This document shows, piece after piece, positions 10,632-22,804 of a stretch of 64,000 bases of DNA. The DNA is taken from the NCBI GenBank assembly GCA_019044685.2, contig JAGTXX020000016.1, forward strand, positions 62,001-126,000, written 5' to 3'. Below the pieces are notes generated by a model. That model saw only the letters and a program-made list of their open reading frames with translations, searched no databases and was not told where the DNA came from. This DNA comes from Nannochloris sp. 'desiccata' (lineage: Eukaryota > Chlorophyta > Trebouxiophyceae > Chlorellales > Chlorellaceae). The first letter of the stretch is position 1. Each line of letters opens with the position of its first letter. Position numbers and translations under genes: made by a program.

Positions 10632-11721
10632 ATGAAAAGATCGAAACTTGTCTGCCTTCTTTTGGTGCTCAGTCTCATCATAATTGGATCAGACTGCCGC
10701 AAAGGGAAATCCCCAAGCAATCCAGATAGGGGTACACCAACACCTCTACTCCCTGGAATAGCTCTATTATCACAAAGAATCAACATCGGCGGTGAAACGA
10801 TCAGGTCAGGGATCTTACCTTTCCTTTTCTAATTTTTACAGCCAAATTGATGTATGATCAGGGCGTTAAACTTCCAATGCTACATGCATATTACTATAGG
10901 TACCTTCCTCAGGGTCTGTCACCATCTAAAGGTTATGAGATTCGCATCTCCGCCCCTGCCACTGTGAGTAACAAAAGTGTCTTGATCTTGTAGTAGTACT
11001 TCTATGCCGGTGATTTCCAGTGTATAGAATAATACAAAAATGTGTAGCATGTTCATTATTTTATCAATACAGATCCCAGCATCGATTCATCTATGGTTAG
11101 AGCCATCTGGGAGGCCACTACAAGGCACAATACGGCGGCGATCTCGGAAACTTTTGAATGCTGAAAAAATTATGTTTAGAACAGGATTAAATGAAGGAAT
11201 ACTGTACCAAGGGAAAGAGGTTTGTAGAAATCACTTGAAGTGGAATTAATACTGAAATTCTTGGGGATTCAATCAAGCCTTTTCTAACTTGCGTTCTCTC
11301 CCCTGCCCCACTACTATTTGAAAAATCTTTCAATTTGCAGTATCCTTCGATGGATGTAGTCTTTCAAGCCCAGAAATGGGCTCTGAGTCCAGATATACCT
11401 AATCAAGGTTCTAAAGTGCTGCTTTTTGATATTTTATTAGAAGAAAATGTGCTTGGAATCCCTGTTTCAGCACTGCCACTCGTGATAACAGCAGTCGTGG
11501 TGGTAGCGGTATGTTGGCTCCGCTTCATTTCCTTTTGGGAATTGCATTACTTCTATGTATTGATGCGTCAAGTCACATCTCCCTAAGATATTTTTACTTA
11601 TTATTCGTTGCAGTTGTGTGTTGGAGTGCTTCCTTGGTGGGCTGGAGCAGCTGCTCCTGAGCTCGTCCGGTGGCTCATGGCTGGAGCTAAAGGAAGGAGA
11701 AAGGGAAGAACCAAAAGATAA
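10632..11721 (+). CDS. Plant-type single-pass (type I) endomembrane protein of unknown function
   Basis: Five exons: 10632-10804, 10900-10963, 11073-11219, 11341-11508, 11614-11721, all GT-AG, total 219 aa. A signal peptide (MKRSKLVCLLLVLSLIIIGS) is followed by a lumenal region with RYLPQGLSPSKGYEIRISAP, the block RSRKLLNAEKIMF, and then one membrane segment (about residues 170-195, SALPLVITAVVVVALCVGVL) and a short basic tail ending KGRRKGRTKR. This arrangement resembles an uncharacterised land-plant protein family; I assign no function. The gene ends 123 bp before the Y-family polymerase ATG on the same strand. Confidence 0.7.
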
Positions 11722-11844
11722 TTATTTCATTTGTAAGAAGAATTTTAACATACACAGAATGCTTTATGAAACCAGAGAATACGGCAAAATATGCTTGGAA
11801 GTTTTCCAATTTAAAACATGTGATCTGGCTTGATATGAAATAAA

Positions 11845-14800
11845 ATGGAGGAGAAAAAAGCTGCCGAGGACTTTAGACGACGGCAACATGCTGGAACACA
11901 TGCAGTACGTGCTACAGCTTTGGAAAAGCCTTCAACAATACCTCCTACGCAAATTCAACAGCAAGGGTTACAGATGCCACCGCCTGTCTACCAACCTCCG
12001 CCACCGGACTCTACTCGCATTATTCTCCATTTTGACGCTGATTGCTTCTACGCGCAATGTGAAGAATTAAGAGACCCGTCCCTCCGCGAACACCCTCTAG
12101 GCGTGACTCAAAAATTTCTTATTGTCACCTGCAATTATATAGCAAGAGCGAGAGGTGTTACAAAACTAATGTCGATCAAAGAAGCTATGCAGCGCTGCCC
12201 AGATTTAGTACTTGTTAATGGTGAAGACTTGACACCGTATAGATACGCCTCCAAAAGTATGATTTCTGTACTAAAGCGGTACGGGACTGTCCAGAAATTG
12301 GGTCTCGATGAAATATTTGTTGACGTCACTGCAGCTGTGGAAACAAGGCTATTACAGTCTGGTTGTGGTGACAATAATGCAATAGAATTTGCAGGACATG
12401 TGCATATCCCAGGAAAGTTACAGCAAGATAATAAATATAGACCTATGGATCTGAGAGCAGCTACAAAATTGACATTGACGGCAACGCTGTTGCCAATTGA
12501 TAGCGGCAACAATGCAGCAAAGTTAGAGACCGTAACAAATGCTACTGGCATAGAGTATCCCTACACAGGTACTCCATGGTGGCCTCGAGTAGCTATTGGC
12601 TCCATATTAGCACGTGAAGCTCGACATGCTGTCAAAATAGAAGCTGGCCTCCGTACCTCAGCAGGCATTTCATGCAACAAATTACTTTCAAAATTAAGCA
12701 GTGGCCTCCACAAACCAGACGACCAAACTTTGTTGTTACCATGCTATGCTGCTGAGTTTGTAGAGCCACTTCCTGTACGAGCTCTACCCGGTGTAGGACT
12801 CAAACTCGAAGCTGAATTAATCGCTCTTGGGGTGGACACGGTCGGCGCATTAAGAAATATTTCACAAAAACAGCTTTTAACTAAATTTGGTGATCGAGTA
12901 GGCCAGTTTTTATCATCAGCGCGTTGGGGCAAAGATGATTCTGAAGTCACAGAACAAGGCCCACCCAAATCGATCACTGTTGAAGATTCTTTTCGGGGTT
13001 GCCGTGGGTATCCAGCAGCAAAACAGGTTCTTCAGGTGCTCTCTCCCGACTTGATCGCTCGCTTGCAGGAGGAGGAGCAAGAAAATGCCCGTCGACCTAC
13101 GAAATTAATACTGAAATGGAGACTAAAAGGCCAAGGGTGGAATAGAACGTCTGCTTCATGTGCATTTCCTGTTGCAGCTTTGACGCAGTCTGAAGAGTTG
13201 CAGAAAGTGGCAGGTCAGTTGCTGGCAGCGAATGTGAAGGAACCTTTCGATTTGACTTTGATTAGTATTGGAGGTACTGGATTTGCAGATGCTAGTGGTA
13301 GTGGTGGTCCTGGTGGCAGGAATAACGAGAGAAGTATTGCAGATATGCTGCTAGGTGGTAGTGGTGGTGGTGTTCAGCAGACGGGAAAGCAAGAGCAACC
13401 AGTACAGATACATGCTGATGCACTCCGCTCTTCTTCTCCTTCTTCTCCATCTGCAACCGCAGGGCTTTCATTGAAACGTAGACGTGATTATGGTACTGGT
13501 GCGGATCAAGTTCCTCTTAGTAAACATGCTGAGCGAATGCTACGTCAAGGAGGAGGTGGTGGTGGTGGTGGTGGTATTAGTTACGATGACGGCCTTGATG
13601 ATGACGATATGGTTTTATGGGATGATTTAGCTGGTTTGAATGATTCTGCACGCTCTAAACAGCATCAACGGGCTGGAAACAGAGATGGAAATCGCAGAGC
13701 AGCTATCAATGCCAGTGCTGCCACTCTTTATAGAAATGCTATATCTGCCGATCACGATTGTAGTGCATGTCGTGTGAATCCACCTTTAGATCGACGAGTA
13801 ATTATCCATTGGTGAGTAACGAACGTTTTGTATTTGCGTGGATCCGGTCTTTCGTAATCACTCACTTCAGATATCCATAGTATACTCATTATTTTCTTTC
13901 TTTCTTACTTACTATTTATGCAGTGATATCGATAGCTTCTACTGCTCAGTAGAAAGATTAGACGACCCGTCATTACGTAATATCCCTCTTGTTGTAGAAC
14001 AATTCAATTCTGGTGGCTTTGTCGCAGTCAGTTATGAGGCGCGAGCAGCTGGAATCCGTTGTGGTGATGGTGCTGGCGCTGCTGGGCGCGCTGTAATTTC
14101 CCACCTAGCAGCAATGAAGGCTCGCAGCGTGGAGGAATGTAAATTAGCTTGTCCAGGATTAGTTGTGCGTGGTATGAGACCGCAGAGGTACAGAGAACTG
14201 GGTCGTGCTGTGCATGAAATGCTCAAGTCTGTAGTAGGGCCGATGGTACAAGTGGAAAAGGCTAGTTGTGACGACTTCTATCTAGATATTACTAGTCTAT
14301 GTAGTAGTGATGTATATTTGGATACATTAAAAGATCAGGTGGGACCACGTGTTCCGTCCTCCTCTTCTTGTATCCGCCAAAGCCCTCCAGATGAATTACA
14401 GGTTATATATGAAGACAGAGAAGAAGGCAGTAAAGACGAAGAAAATGCTGATAAGGCTGATTATAACGCTATTTCTTATAAAAGACTATCAGTATGGTCA
14501 AATATTTCTTCCGATTTACAGCGCGGTATTTGGATCGCACATAGTGTTTGTCAATTTTTATCCCAAAAGCTTGGTTTAACAGCTTCATGTGCCGTTTCAC
14601 GTAGTAAACTCATTTCTCGTTTAGCGTCTCCAGTCAACAAACCCAATGGGCTGACTCTCGTTCCGTCAGAAGCTGCTGCTGTTAAATTTATCGGCGCTAT
14701 TCCTATAAATCGTATTCCTTCTATGCAAGGGAAATTTGGAGCAGAAATGCAAAAAACTTTGCAAGTACAGCTGGTCAAAGATTTGGTGAGATTTGAAAAG

Positions 14801-15727
14801 AAAGATCTCGAGGCACGATTTGGTCCTTCTCGGGGGAAGTTTTTATCTGATTTGCCAGCTGCAATAGATGATACCCCTGTAGCAGAACGTGGACCTCCGA
14901 AATCAATCACGTCCGAACGCAGCTTTCCTCCTATGAAAAATCAAGAATCAGTATTAGGTATTTTAAAACTTCTTGTTGAGCAGTTGCTCCTTCGAGGCGC
15001 CGAAGATTTTGCAGAGCATTCTCGATTGCCTCTGAAGTTGGGTATAGGTTTTAGGCTTGGTTATAATACAAATTTAGTATCTCGATCTGGCTCTGTGCCT
15101 TTGAGCCTACTGAATTGGCTACGTCCTTCTGTTGATGCTGCTTCTTTTTGTGATGGAGCTGCTGATGCGGTTGAGGTTGCAACGAGTGCAGTGATGGTTT
15201 TGTTGAGGGGGGCCGCTAATGGAAGGTGGGATATTACTCGTGCTGCAGTAGTGTTGCATTATGTTGATACCCGCAATGGTAATTCTAGACCTGAACAGAA
15301 TGGGCCTACCATTGGGGAACTCTTCAAGGCAGCTCCGCCAATGGCTCAAGGCAAAATGAACGAGGTGGTGGAGGAGATTAAGAAGAAAGAAGAGCTTAGA
15401 AATAGAGCAGGACCTTCAAAGGTTGAGAAAAAGAAAGATGCGGCATCGGCCTCAATAGCTGGTACTACTAGTACGTACCGTAATGCTGAGGCTTTAGCTC
15501 TACAAGCTATGTTCAGTGGCAGTGAATTAAAACCGTCCTTATCAAGAAGTAAAATATCCAATGGGGAGGACAATAATTTAGATAAAGCAAGCTTGGAGTT
15601 GGCGTTGAAGCTACAGAGAGAGGAAGCTGGAGCAATGGCAGCATCAAATATATTTCAACCTAGCAATAAGAAGACGAAGAAGAAAAAAGGGCCTTTGGAC
15701 AACTTTCTATCGTCAAAGCTAAAATGA
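11845..15727 (+). CDS. Tandem (double) Y-family DNA polymerase, Pol iota/eta-like
   Basis: Two exons, 11845-13811 and 13924-15727, joined by a 112-nt intron (GTGAGT...TATGCAG, phase 2), give 1,256 aa. Module 1 starts at residue ~58: RIILHFDADCFYAQCE, catalytic D64, then NGEDLTPYRYASK and LGLDEIFVD (D155, E156), the Pol iota pattern, with palm, thumb HhH-like and little-finger regions to ~residue 460. A Gly/Ser-rich linker follows. Splicing creates the second start: VIIHC then DIDSFYCSVERLDDPSL (D657), and ASCDDFYLDIT (D772, with D773 where Glu is usual). Both modules carry a GPPKSIT...SF little-finger entry. The C-terminus has a UIM-like helix (SLELALKLQREE) and ends PLDNFLSSKLK, a PIP-box-like tail. 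Expected role: translesion synthesis. Two separate genes are ruled out by the splice and by the lack of an ATG before motif DID. Confidence 0.8.
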
Positions 15728-15798
15728 GAAATGATTGCATTTATTTGATTGAAAATGATTTGACACCCAATTTTGATATTGTATAAAACGAAGCCATT

Positions 15799-18700
15799 AT
15801 GACAGAACCAGAACCTGAAAGCGACCAGAGGCGAGGTAAATTATAAATTAGATGTCTTGATCACATTCGCAATTTCAAACATCACTAAACGAATAAGTAG
15901 ATATTCAGCTTCCTTACTCCAACACATATCCATCTTGGCTTTGTAGGTGAGAATTTTCCCTCATTCCCTTTCCCTCCTTATGATATCCAGCTTGGTTTCA
16001 TGAAAGCTCTCTACACCGCTCTGGACAAGGGCGGCGTCGGTCTCTTTGAAAGCCCCACAGGCACAGGCAAAACACTCAGCCTCATCTGTGGAAGTCTTAC
16101 ATGGCTGCAGGACATTAGAGAACGAGAGAGGTTAGAAGCCGAAGCTGCTGCAGCTGCAAAAGAGCTACAAGGGAAAGAGCTACAAGGTCATGGTGGTGCT
16201 CATGGTGAAAACGAAGATGACGTTCCAGCATGGATGGCTGATTTCGCATCTCAACAAGAGGAACAGCGTAAGAAACAAGAAGAAGAGGATCGAGTAAAAC
16301 GCATTGCAAAGGCGAAGGCCAAGCTACTACCGAAACCAGCTAAAATTGATAATGCAAGTGTTATTCCTGGGAGTGGACGAGGCGATGACGGAGAATTTTT
16401 ATTAGAAGAAGTGGATGACCTCGAAGAAGACGCAATTCGTACGACTAGAAAACGCCGCCCTGGTGGAATAGACCCCTTACTTTTACTCTCTGATAGCGAC
16501 GAAGATGATGAAGATACCCTTCCCTTTGGCGAGGCTGAACAACCTGAACCACCACAGAAGATTCAAATAATTTTCTGCTCTCGTACCCACTCTCAATTAA
16601 CTCAATTTGTAGGAGAATTGCACCGAACACCGTTTGCAGATGTGATGTCATTGGTAGCCTTAGGTAGTCGACGGGCGTTGTGCATTAACGATGACGTTTT
16701 GCGTCTTAAAGTCCCTGGATTGATCAATGAAAGGTGCTTGGAGCTACAAAAACCGCCCAGTGCTCGAAAAAAAATAACAGATACCATCTCTGCTACGAGT
16801 GCTGGCGATGGTCCTGGTGGTGTAGCAACGTCAAGGAATAAGAAAAGTAGTAAAGCATCTAGTAGTAGTGCAAAATGTAGTTTCTTAGCTGCTGGTACAA
16901 AATCTGCAGATATTACAAGAGATTTGATTTTAGCTCAACCAATAGATATCGAGGCGCTGGCAACTTTAGGGCGCAAGCGCTCTGTGTGTCCTTACTACGC
17001 ATCACGGAGAGCAACACCTGAAGCAGATGTTATATTAGCTCCATATAGTGCGCTATTAGTAGAAGATACGAGGAAAGCTTTGGGATTGAAAATTGAAGGC
17101 AATGTGATCATAGTCGACGAAGCACACAATCTAGGTAAGACAAGAAGGAAATCTTCATTTTGTTTTCATTTACATTCTTCATCATCAATTTCTTTAGAAG
17201 AAAGAAGTGATTTTTTGCAATTGATTGTTGATAGACTATATTTACAGCATCTATCTACTACACTTTTCATCTTTTTATTTCTCTATATCTGCATACAGCT
17301 GATGCTATTAATGGGTCTCACTCAGCTGAGCTGCATGCCTCAACAGCAGAGACTGCACACCGTCAATTAGCAGCATATTTTGATAGATTTAGAACTCAAT
17401 TAGCACCTGTGAATGCACGAAATGTGCAAGCATTGATGCGTGCTGCAGATGCTCTAGCTAAATCCGCAGGTGGTGGTGGTGGTGGTGGTGCAACTATGGC
17501 TACCTCTACCTCCTCAGCGCCAGCCAAGGCAGTGACAGTGAACGACTTTCTATTCAGCACAAGTCTTGATAACGTCAATATGTTCCAACTCGTTCGCCAC
17601 GTCAAGCAAAGTAAAGCTGTTTTCAAAGTAGCTGGCTTCTACCAAGCACTCCAACGAAGAACAGCAGCTGCGGCAGCAGCAGAAGATTGTAACGCTGTCT
17701 CTGCTATTTCTACAGAAGGTGCCACTGGTTGTTTGCATGCACTAGTAAGTTTCCTTCAAGCTCTAACTAATAATGATGCTGATGGTCGTGTTGTCTCTGA
17801 CCCGTCATCTGGTACCGTCAAATTTGTACTGCTCAATGCCGCAACTCATTTTGCAAGTGTCGTCTCCACAGCACGTGCAGTCGTTCTGGCATCAGGCACC
17901 TTATCCCCTTTAGAAACTGTACTGGATTTGTTTCCGGGTGTCTCTGAGAAAGATATTCACAAGTATTCCTGCGGTCACGTGGTGGGAAAAGAAAGATTAT
18001 TAGCTGTGGCTGTGGGGGCGGGACCAGGAGGTACTGCTTTAGATTTCCGACACGGATCACGTGGTTCACATGAGACAATAAACGAACTGGGTAGATTAGT
18101 ACTGAATACATGTACAGCTGCTCCAGGTGGAGTCGTGGTGTTTTTCCCTTCGTTTAGCTATGCGGATCAAGTGCATGCGAGATGGGCGACAAGTGGTATG
18201 CTGCGCACGCTGGGCGAAAGGAAGCAAGTGTTTAGAGAACCACGTACTGCAGGAGAAGTGGATTCTGTTTTAGAAGAATATGCTGCATGCATTGAAAATG
18301 CTCGTAGTAATGTCAAGCCCACCATAAATGCTCTCAATGCTCGTAGCGGCACCTCTCAAAACAAAAAGTGCACGGGGGCGGTGATGCTCTGTGTTGTTGG
18401 AGGTAAGCTGGCTGAAGGTATCAATTTCGGTGATGATTTAGGACGTTGTGTTATTATGGTAGGGTTACCATACCCAAACCCATCAGATCCAGAGCTACAA
18501 GAAAGATTACGCTTTGTAGATAGAAATTCAACAGCAGCTTCAAACAACACCAACGGCACTGCTGCTAGCAGAGAATATTATTCCAACTTGTGTATGAAGG
18601 CTGTGAATCAATGTATTGGCCGCGCGATTAGACATAGAGGTGATTATGCTGCTGTGTTGTTGGTAGATGTGAGGTATGCTGCAGGAACAGTGCCTTCAGT

Positions 18701-18890
18701 TAATGGTAATAGCAGCAGTGGTGGTGGTCAACAATTTACAGGTGTGCTAGCAAAGCTTCCTGGCTGGATTCAGCAGTCTTTAGTGGCATGCCCCAAGTTT
18801 GGAGATGCGTATGGAAGGCTAGTGAGGTTTTATAAAGGCATGGCAGCAGCTGCAATGGCAGAAACAGGAGCTGCGGAAGCTAATGATTAA
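15799..18890 (+). CDS. DDX11: DDX11/CHL1-type Fe-S DNA helicase
   Basis: Exons 15799-15835, 15947-17134, 17299-18890 (introns 111 and 164 nt, phase 1) give 938 aa. Seen: PPYDIQLGFMKALY Q-motif region, Walker A ESPTGTGKT near residue 50, a charged insert, an Fe-S domain with cysteines in RRALCIND, INERCLEL, AKCSFL and RSVCPYY, DEAH in VIIVDEAHNL (split by intron 2), SGTLSPLE, GKLAEGINFGDDLGR and QCIGRAIRHRGDYA. These mark the XPD/FANCJ/DDX11 superfamily 2 group; the SGTLSP and IDEAHNL...AIxGxHSAEL regions favour DDX11/CHL1, which works in sister-chromatid cohesion and fork processing. It begins only 71 bp after the polymerase stop. RTEL1/FANCJ are less likely by length. Confidence 0.85.
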
Positions 18891-19044
18891 AGAAAGGCAA
18901 ATAGAGAATACTTGAATATCGTAACTAATTTGAACTTAATTGGTGAATATATATAAATACATCGCTAGGTTGAATCGCTAGGTATTGAAATTCTCAATCT
19001 TTTGTCAAATATCAAGTACATTATTCATTTCTCCTTTGATGAAT

Positions 19045-21947
19045 TCATTTCTTTTCTAGTAAAGCTTCAGTTTCAGCTAATAAAAACATTTCTACCCCCC
19101 GTGCCCCTACTCGCCGCGCTTCATCTCCAGCTGTTGCGCCCCATCGATCCCTCTTTTCTACATCAGCCCCACCTTCTGCAACCAAAACCTCGACCGCAGG
19201 GACATTCCCTTCAGCAGCTGCTATATGCAACGCTGTCCTGCCATCGTAATCAACGGCATCAACATTGGCACCAGCTCGGAGCAGTCGTCTCAATAATTTC
19301 AAATCTCCACTATGAACAGTGGAACACAGCAAATTTGCGATGTTTTCTTGCTTTGTCGTTAAATTAACTCCCAGTTTTGCTCCTGATTCGACCAATACAT
19401 CGATGACATCATCATGGCCATGCTTACATGCTTCTAATAAAGCAGTACCTCCAAACGTATCTTCAAAATTAGGGTCTGCACCAGCAGATAGCAACACGCT
19501 CACCAAATCTCTGAACCCTCTAGAGCTAGCCAACATAAGAGCTGTTCTTTGGTCATAATCTGAAATATTAGGATCACAGCCTCGATCGAAGACCATCTCT
19601 CGTATGCCTACGTCTCCACGGGCAGCAGCATACATCCAAAGCGTCAGTCGATCTGCATCATGCCTCGCCACTGCCTGAGCAACAATGTCTTTCAATTTGA
19701 GTAGAGAGCCTATTGCGAGTTGCTGTTGTAGATTAAGACTTATTTCTGCGTTTTTACGTGGATTTAGAGGCAAGGGAGGATCTTCTGCAGCCATGTTGAT
19801 GTCCCCAGGTATAGTGGTAGCTGCCTCAGCAGCTGCTGTAGCAGTACCACCACCACCACCACCACCTCCTCCTTTAAATTCTTCATCCATTGATTTATTA
19901 AAGAGACTAACCCCTTCAGGTCCAGGAAATAAATTCAACGCTGCGTCTTCTTCTCTGCGAGTTAAATTCATGAGCATTTCCTTTTTACTTGCAGGGAAAC
20001 TCTCCGCTACTTGATCAAACGCAGCACGATTGATTGCTAGTACTCGACAAGTGGTTTGTGTTCTTATTGTTTCTAATTGAGAAGTCCCAGTAAAGAACGC
20101 CAACTCACCGAATGTATCCCCTTCTTCAATAAAATGAATACTCGAATGATGATTCGTATCTGAGTGGCGACCGTTGTGACTGCCATCACCTCTGTCTAAA
20201 TCTAATATTACAGAACCTTCGTGTTCTTCTGCTCCTACAGTGGTAGTTGCACGTTGTTCTTGCTCTTGTTGTGGACATGTACATGCTAATCTACCTGCTG
20301 CTACAATAAACAGTTCATTTACTTGATCTCCTCTAGATAAAATATCTACCTGAGGCAAGTATAATTCAACACGAGCTACTGACAGCAAAGCATCAATAAA
20401 CCTCGATCGAGCGCCTTGAAATAAATAACACTCTCGTATTGTAGGGTTGTACAGCTGCCGAAGCACCTTGCGTCGGATGGATGAAGGGTAGACCTTAAGT
20501 ACGTGTTCATCTGCAGCATTGGCGTTGTAAAAATGTAATTTCAAGTGACGTTGCATGGATTCTCGGAGGGTAAGAGGCAAAGCGTGCATAGCGCTGTAAT
20601 TTTGAAGAGAACGCATTTGTTCCCGATATGATCCAACACGCTCGTCGTTCTTGACAACGAGTAAGGTGATACTACCAATGATATCTGTATTGTCCAATCA
20701 AGAGGGAAATTAGGTTAGCATACATGCCGAGTAAATTCATCAAATGACGGAAGAAGAAAGGCAGAGGAACTCTGTCCAAAAATAAACTCACAAGCAGTGA
20801 AGAATATTAAAAACAGCATCCAAAAAGCAATTAATCCTGCTTCTACAGGATTATACGCAGCTATATCTCCATATCCAGTCGTACTAAGCGTAGCAAATGA
20901 CCAATATAAACTATAAATATACATTTCAGAGGTAGTGGCACCTTCAAATAAGACCGGATTACTCCCTATCCACGTGAATTCACTAAAGCCAGCTTGCCTC
21001 GCCTCAAAATAGAACGCGCATGCAGCGAAGTTAGCTAAAAAGAATGTAAAATATACATTACGTAGTAACGTCACCAACAGCAAAGGTGCAGCGAGGTTGA
21101 AAGTTAAAAAACTAAAAAACCAAAGCATGCGGTAACCACGCAACATTCGTAATATTTTAAACAAAGAGAAATACTGCGCTAGAATAGGATTCTGTGATGA
21201 TTTTGCACCGTTTAAACCAGCTATGGCTAGTGCAATCTCATCAAAAGGAATAATACTAATCAAATCAATAATAAATATTAGCTTCAAATATTTTTTCGCT
21301 AAAATTTTCCGATCAGTAAGCAGCACTCCATTTCTATAGACAGCAACGTTGAATGAAATACCCATATCAATGGCAATGAGAATGATGCAAATGTACTCTA
21401 ATATACTTGTAGCGCTGCCGTAAGGATATAATCCAGGAGGTGTAAATGCAATTGTATAAGGCTCTAAAATTGAAGTAATTGCAGCAACGATAACTGTTAT
21501 ATTCCACCAAAATCGATACCATGGATGCAGAGGATGAATAATAAATGGGGGAAGATTTTCTCGGACGGAAGAAGCAGTAGCAGCAGTGCCTAGGTACTTA
21601 TCTGCAGCTGAATTTTCAAGGACAGCGGTTTTGTGGCGGTAATGGCCATGTTTCTGGTTGCTTCTTTTGGTTAGTAGAGCGTCATTTCTCTGAAGCGCGG
21701 GGGAGGATTTGGAAAATTGGTGCGTGCGATTTTGAAAGCTTTCTGCGAGGGGAATGTCCTGGTCTTCAGTAAAAGGTGGTTCTGTAGCTGCTCTGTTTAA
21801 AGTAACGACATCATCTTGCTGTTGCGAGAGAGATAAAATTTCGCCTTTCAAGGTTGGATCTTCATTCAGACTCGTGAACCAACTTCTTATTCTTTCTGTA
21901 AATTTTCTAGTCTGGTTGGTGATATCAGGCAGGTCGCGAGGATCCAT
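19045..21947 (-). CDS. Shaker-like voltage-gated K+ channel with CNBD and ankyrin repeats
   Basis: Exons 21947-20792 and 20684-19045, joined over a 107-nt intron (GTGAGT...AATACAG, phase 1), give 931 aa. The intron interrupts S6: FFTA joins YIIGSITLLVV, the plant K+ channel S6 sequence. Features in order: cytosolic N-terminus (~145 residues), S1-S6 (about 148-400) with a weakly charged S4 (FKILRMLRGYRM), pore signature STTGYGD (~355), C-linker, cyclic-nucleotide-binding fold (~475-610, interrupted by a Gln/Glu-rich loop; key FGELAFF motif), a nine-Gly run, and about five ankyrin repeats (~725-925) as in AKT/SKOR. No C-terminal KHA domain is seen. It should be a plasma-membrane K+ channel; direction of rectification cannot be read. 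Start is the first ATG (MDPRD). Confidence 0.88.
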
Positions 21948-22267
21948 TTTTTTTCGACGCAATCCAATTTCAAATTACTATTTTGAATCTACCCTCGAAG
22001 ACTTTAGAATCTCGTTAAAGCTTCGATGTGTATCATCTTTACTTCAATAACAAAGAGGGTAGCTTATTAAAAATTGGCGCTCTTTAATAGTGCTGAACAA
22101 TTTCAAAACTTGCCCCGTTTAAACCCGTCATCGTTGTCCAAGAAAACGAAAACCGAAAGATTCCGAATGAAGTTCAACACCCCAGAATCCTTCTTATCAC
22201 GCGACCTTTTGCTCTGCTTGCCATATATCCAACCTTAAATTGACCTTGCTCGGCTCTATATAACGAT
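21948..22267. other. Divergent intergenic region (K+ channel / secreted protein)
   Basis: 320 bp without a gene. A TATATAA occurs at 22257-22263 but only 5 bp before the ATG of the next gene, so either it is not a TATA box or translation starts further in. Confidence 0.4.
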
Positions 22268-22804
22268 ATGACGATGTCCAAGGTTACTGTTGCCCTCGCT
22301 TTGGTGGTATTGATGGCCTCTGCGGCCTCTGCTAGGGTGCTCCTCCAGGATGGTCGCCCTTCTCAGTGTGATCTCGACACAGGTAGCTGGGATTCTGATG
22401 ATATCAACTGTGATTTCACGTGCAACAACCAAGGCTGGGAAGTGGATTGTGAGATCGACGACGGAAATTTCATAGAGTGCAAGGTTGACAGGGACGGAGC
22501 TCCGGACTCCGAAGACGTGGAGTTTTCGTGTACTTTTATCGCTGGACAGGTACGCAAAGTATGCTAATATAGCTAAAATACGGTAGTTTATTTTGAGCTT
22601 AATAATCGCCATAATAATTGTTTCCCGTTTGACAGGTATCCCCTTTTTTCGTCGTTGGTTCCTTTCTCTTTGCAGGCTCCTGATTGCGACTTCTCTGCTT
22701 TAAACGCAATTGATGACAGCTGTGTCCGCTCTACCGTTGAGTCTGTTATCGGCGCATGGAAGCCCTCAAATGATGACGACAACGATGATGATAGCGATGA
22801 TTGA
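22268..22804 (+). CDS. Secreted eight-cysteine protein, family member A
   Basis: Exons 22268-22549 and 22676-22804 (126-nt intron, GTACGC...TTTGCAG, phase 0) give 136 aa. A signal peptide (MTMSKVTVALALVVLMASAASA) is followed by RVLLQ and a compact domain of eight cysteines: QC, INC, FTC, VDC, ECK, FSC (exon 1), PDC, SCV (exon 2). The C-terminus is acidic (NDDDNDDDSDD). The same cysteine order and the xxLLQ, GWEvDCE and PDC landmarks occur in the two following genes, so these are tandem paralogues. Likely extracellular or wall/vacuolar; function unknown. Codon use is biased to C-ending codons, suggesting high expression. TGTAA at 22957. Confidence 0.78.

Noticed and set aside
13838..15727. The second polymerase half as an independent gene starting near 13838
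   Set aside because: The nearest frame start there gives a run of non-homologous residues, while splicing of the 112-nt intron restores the full first catalytic motif in phase.
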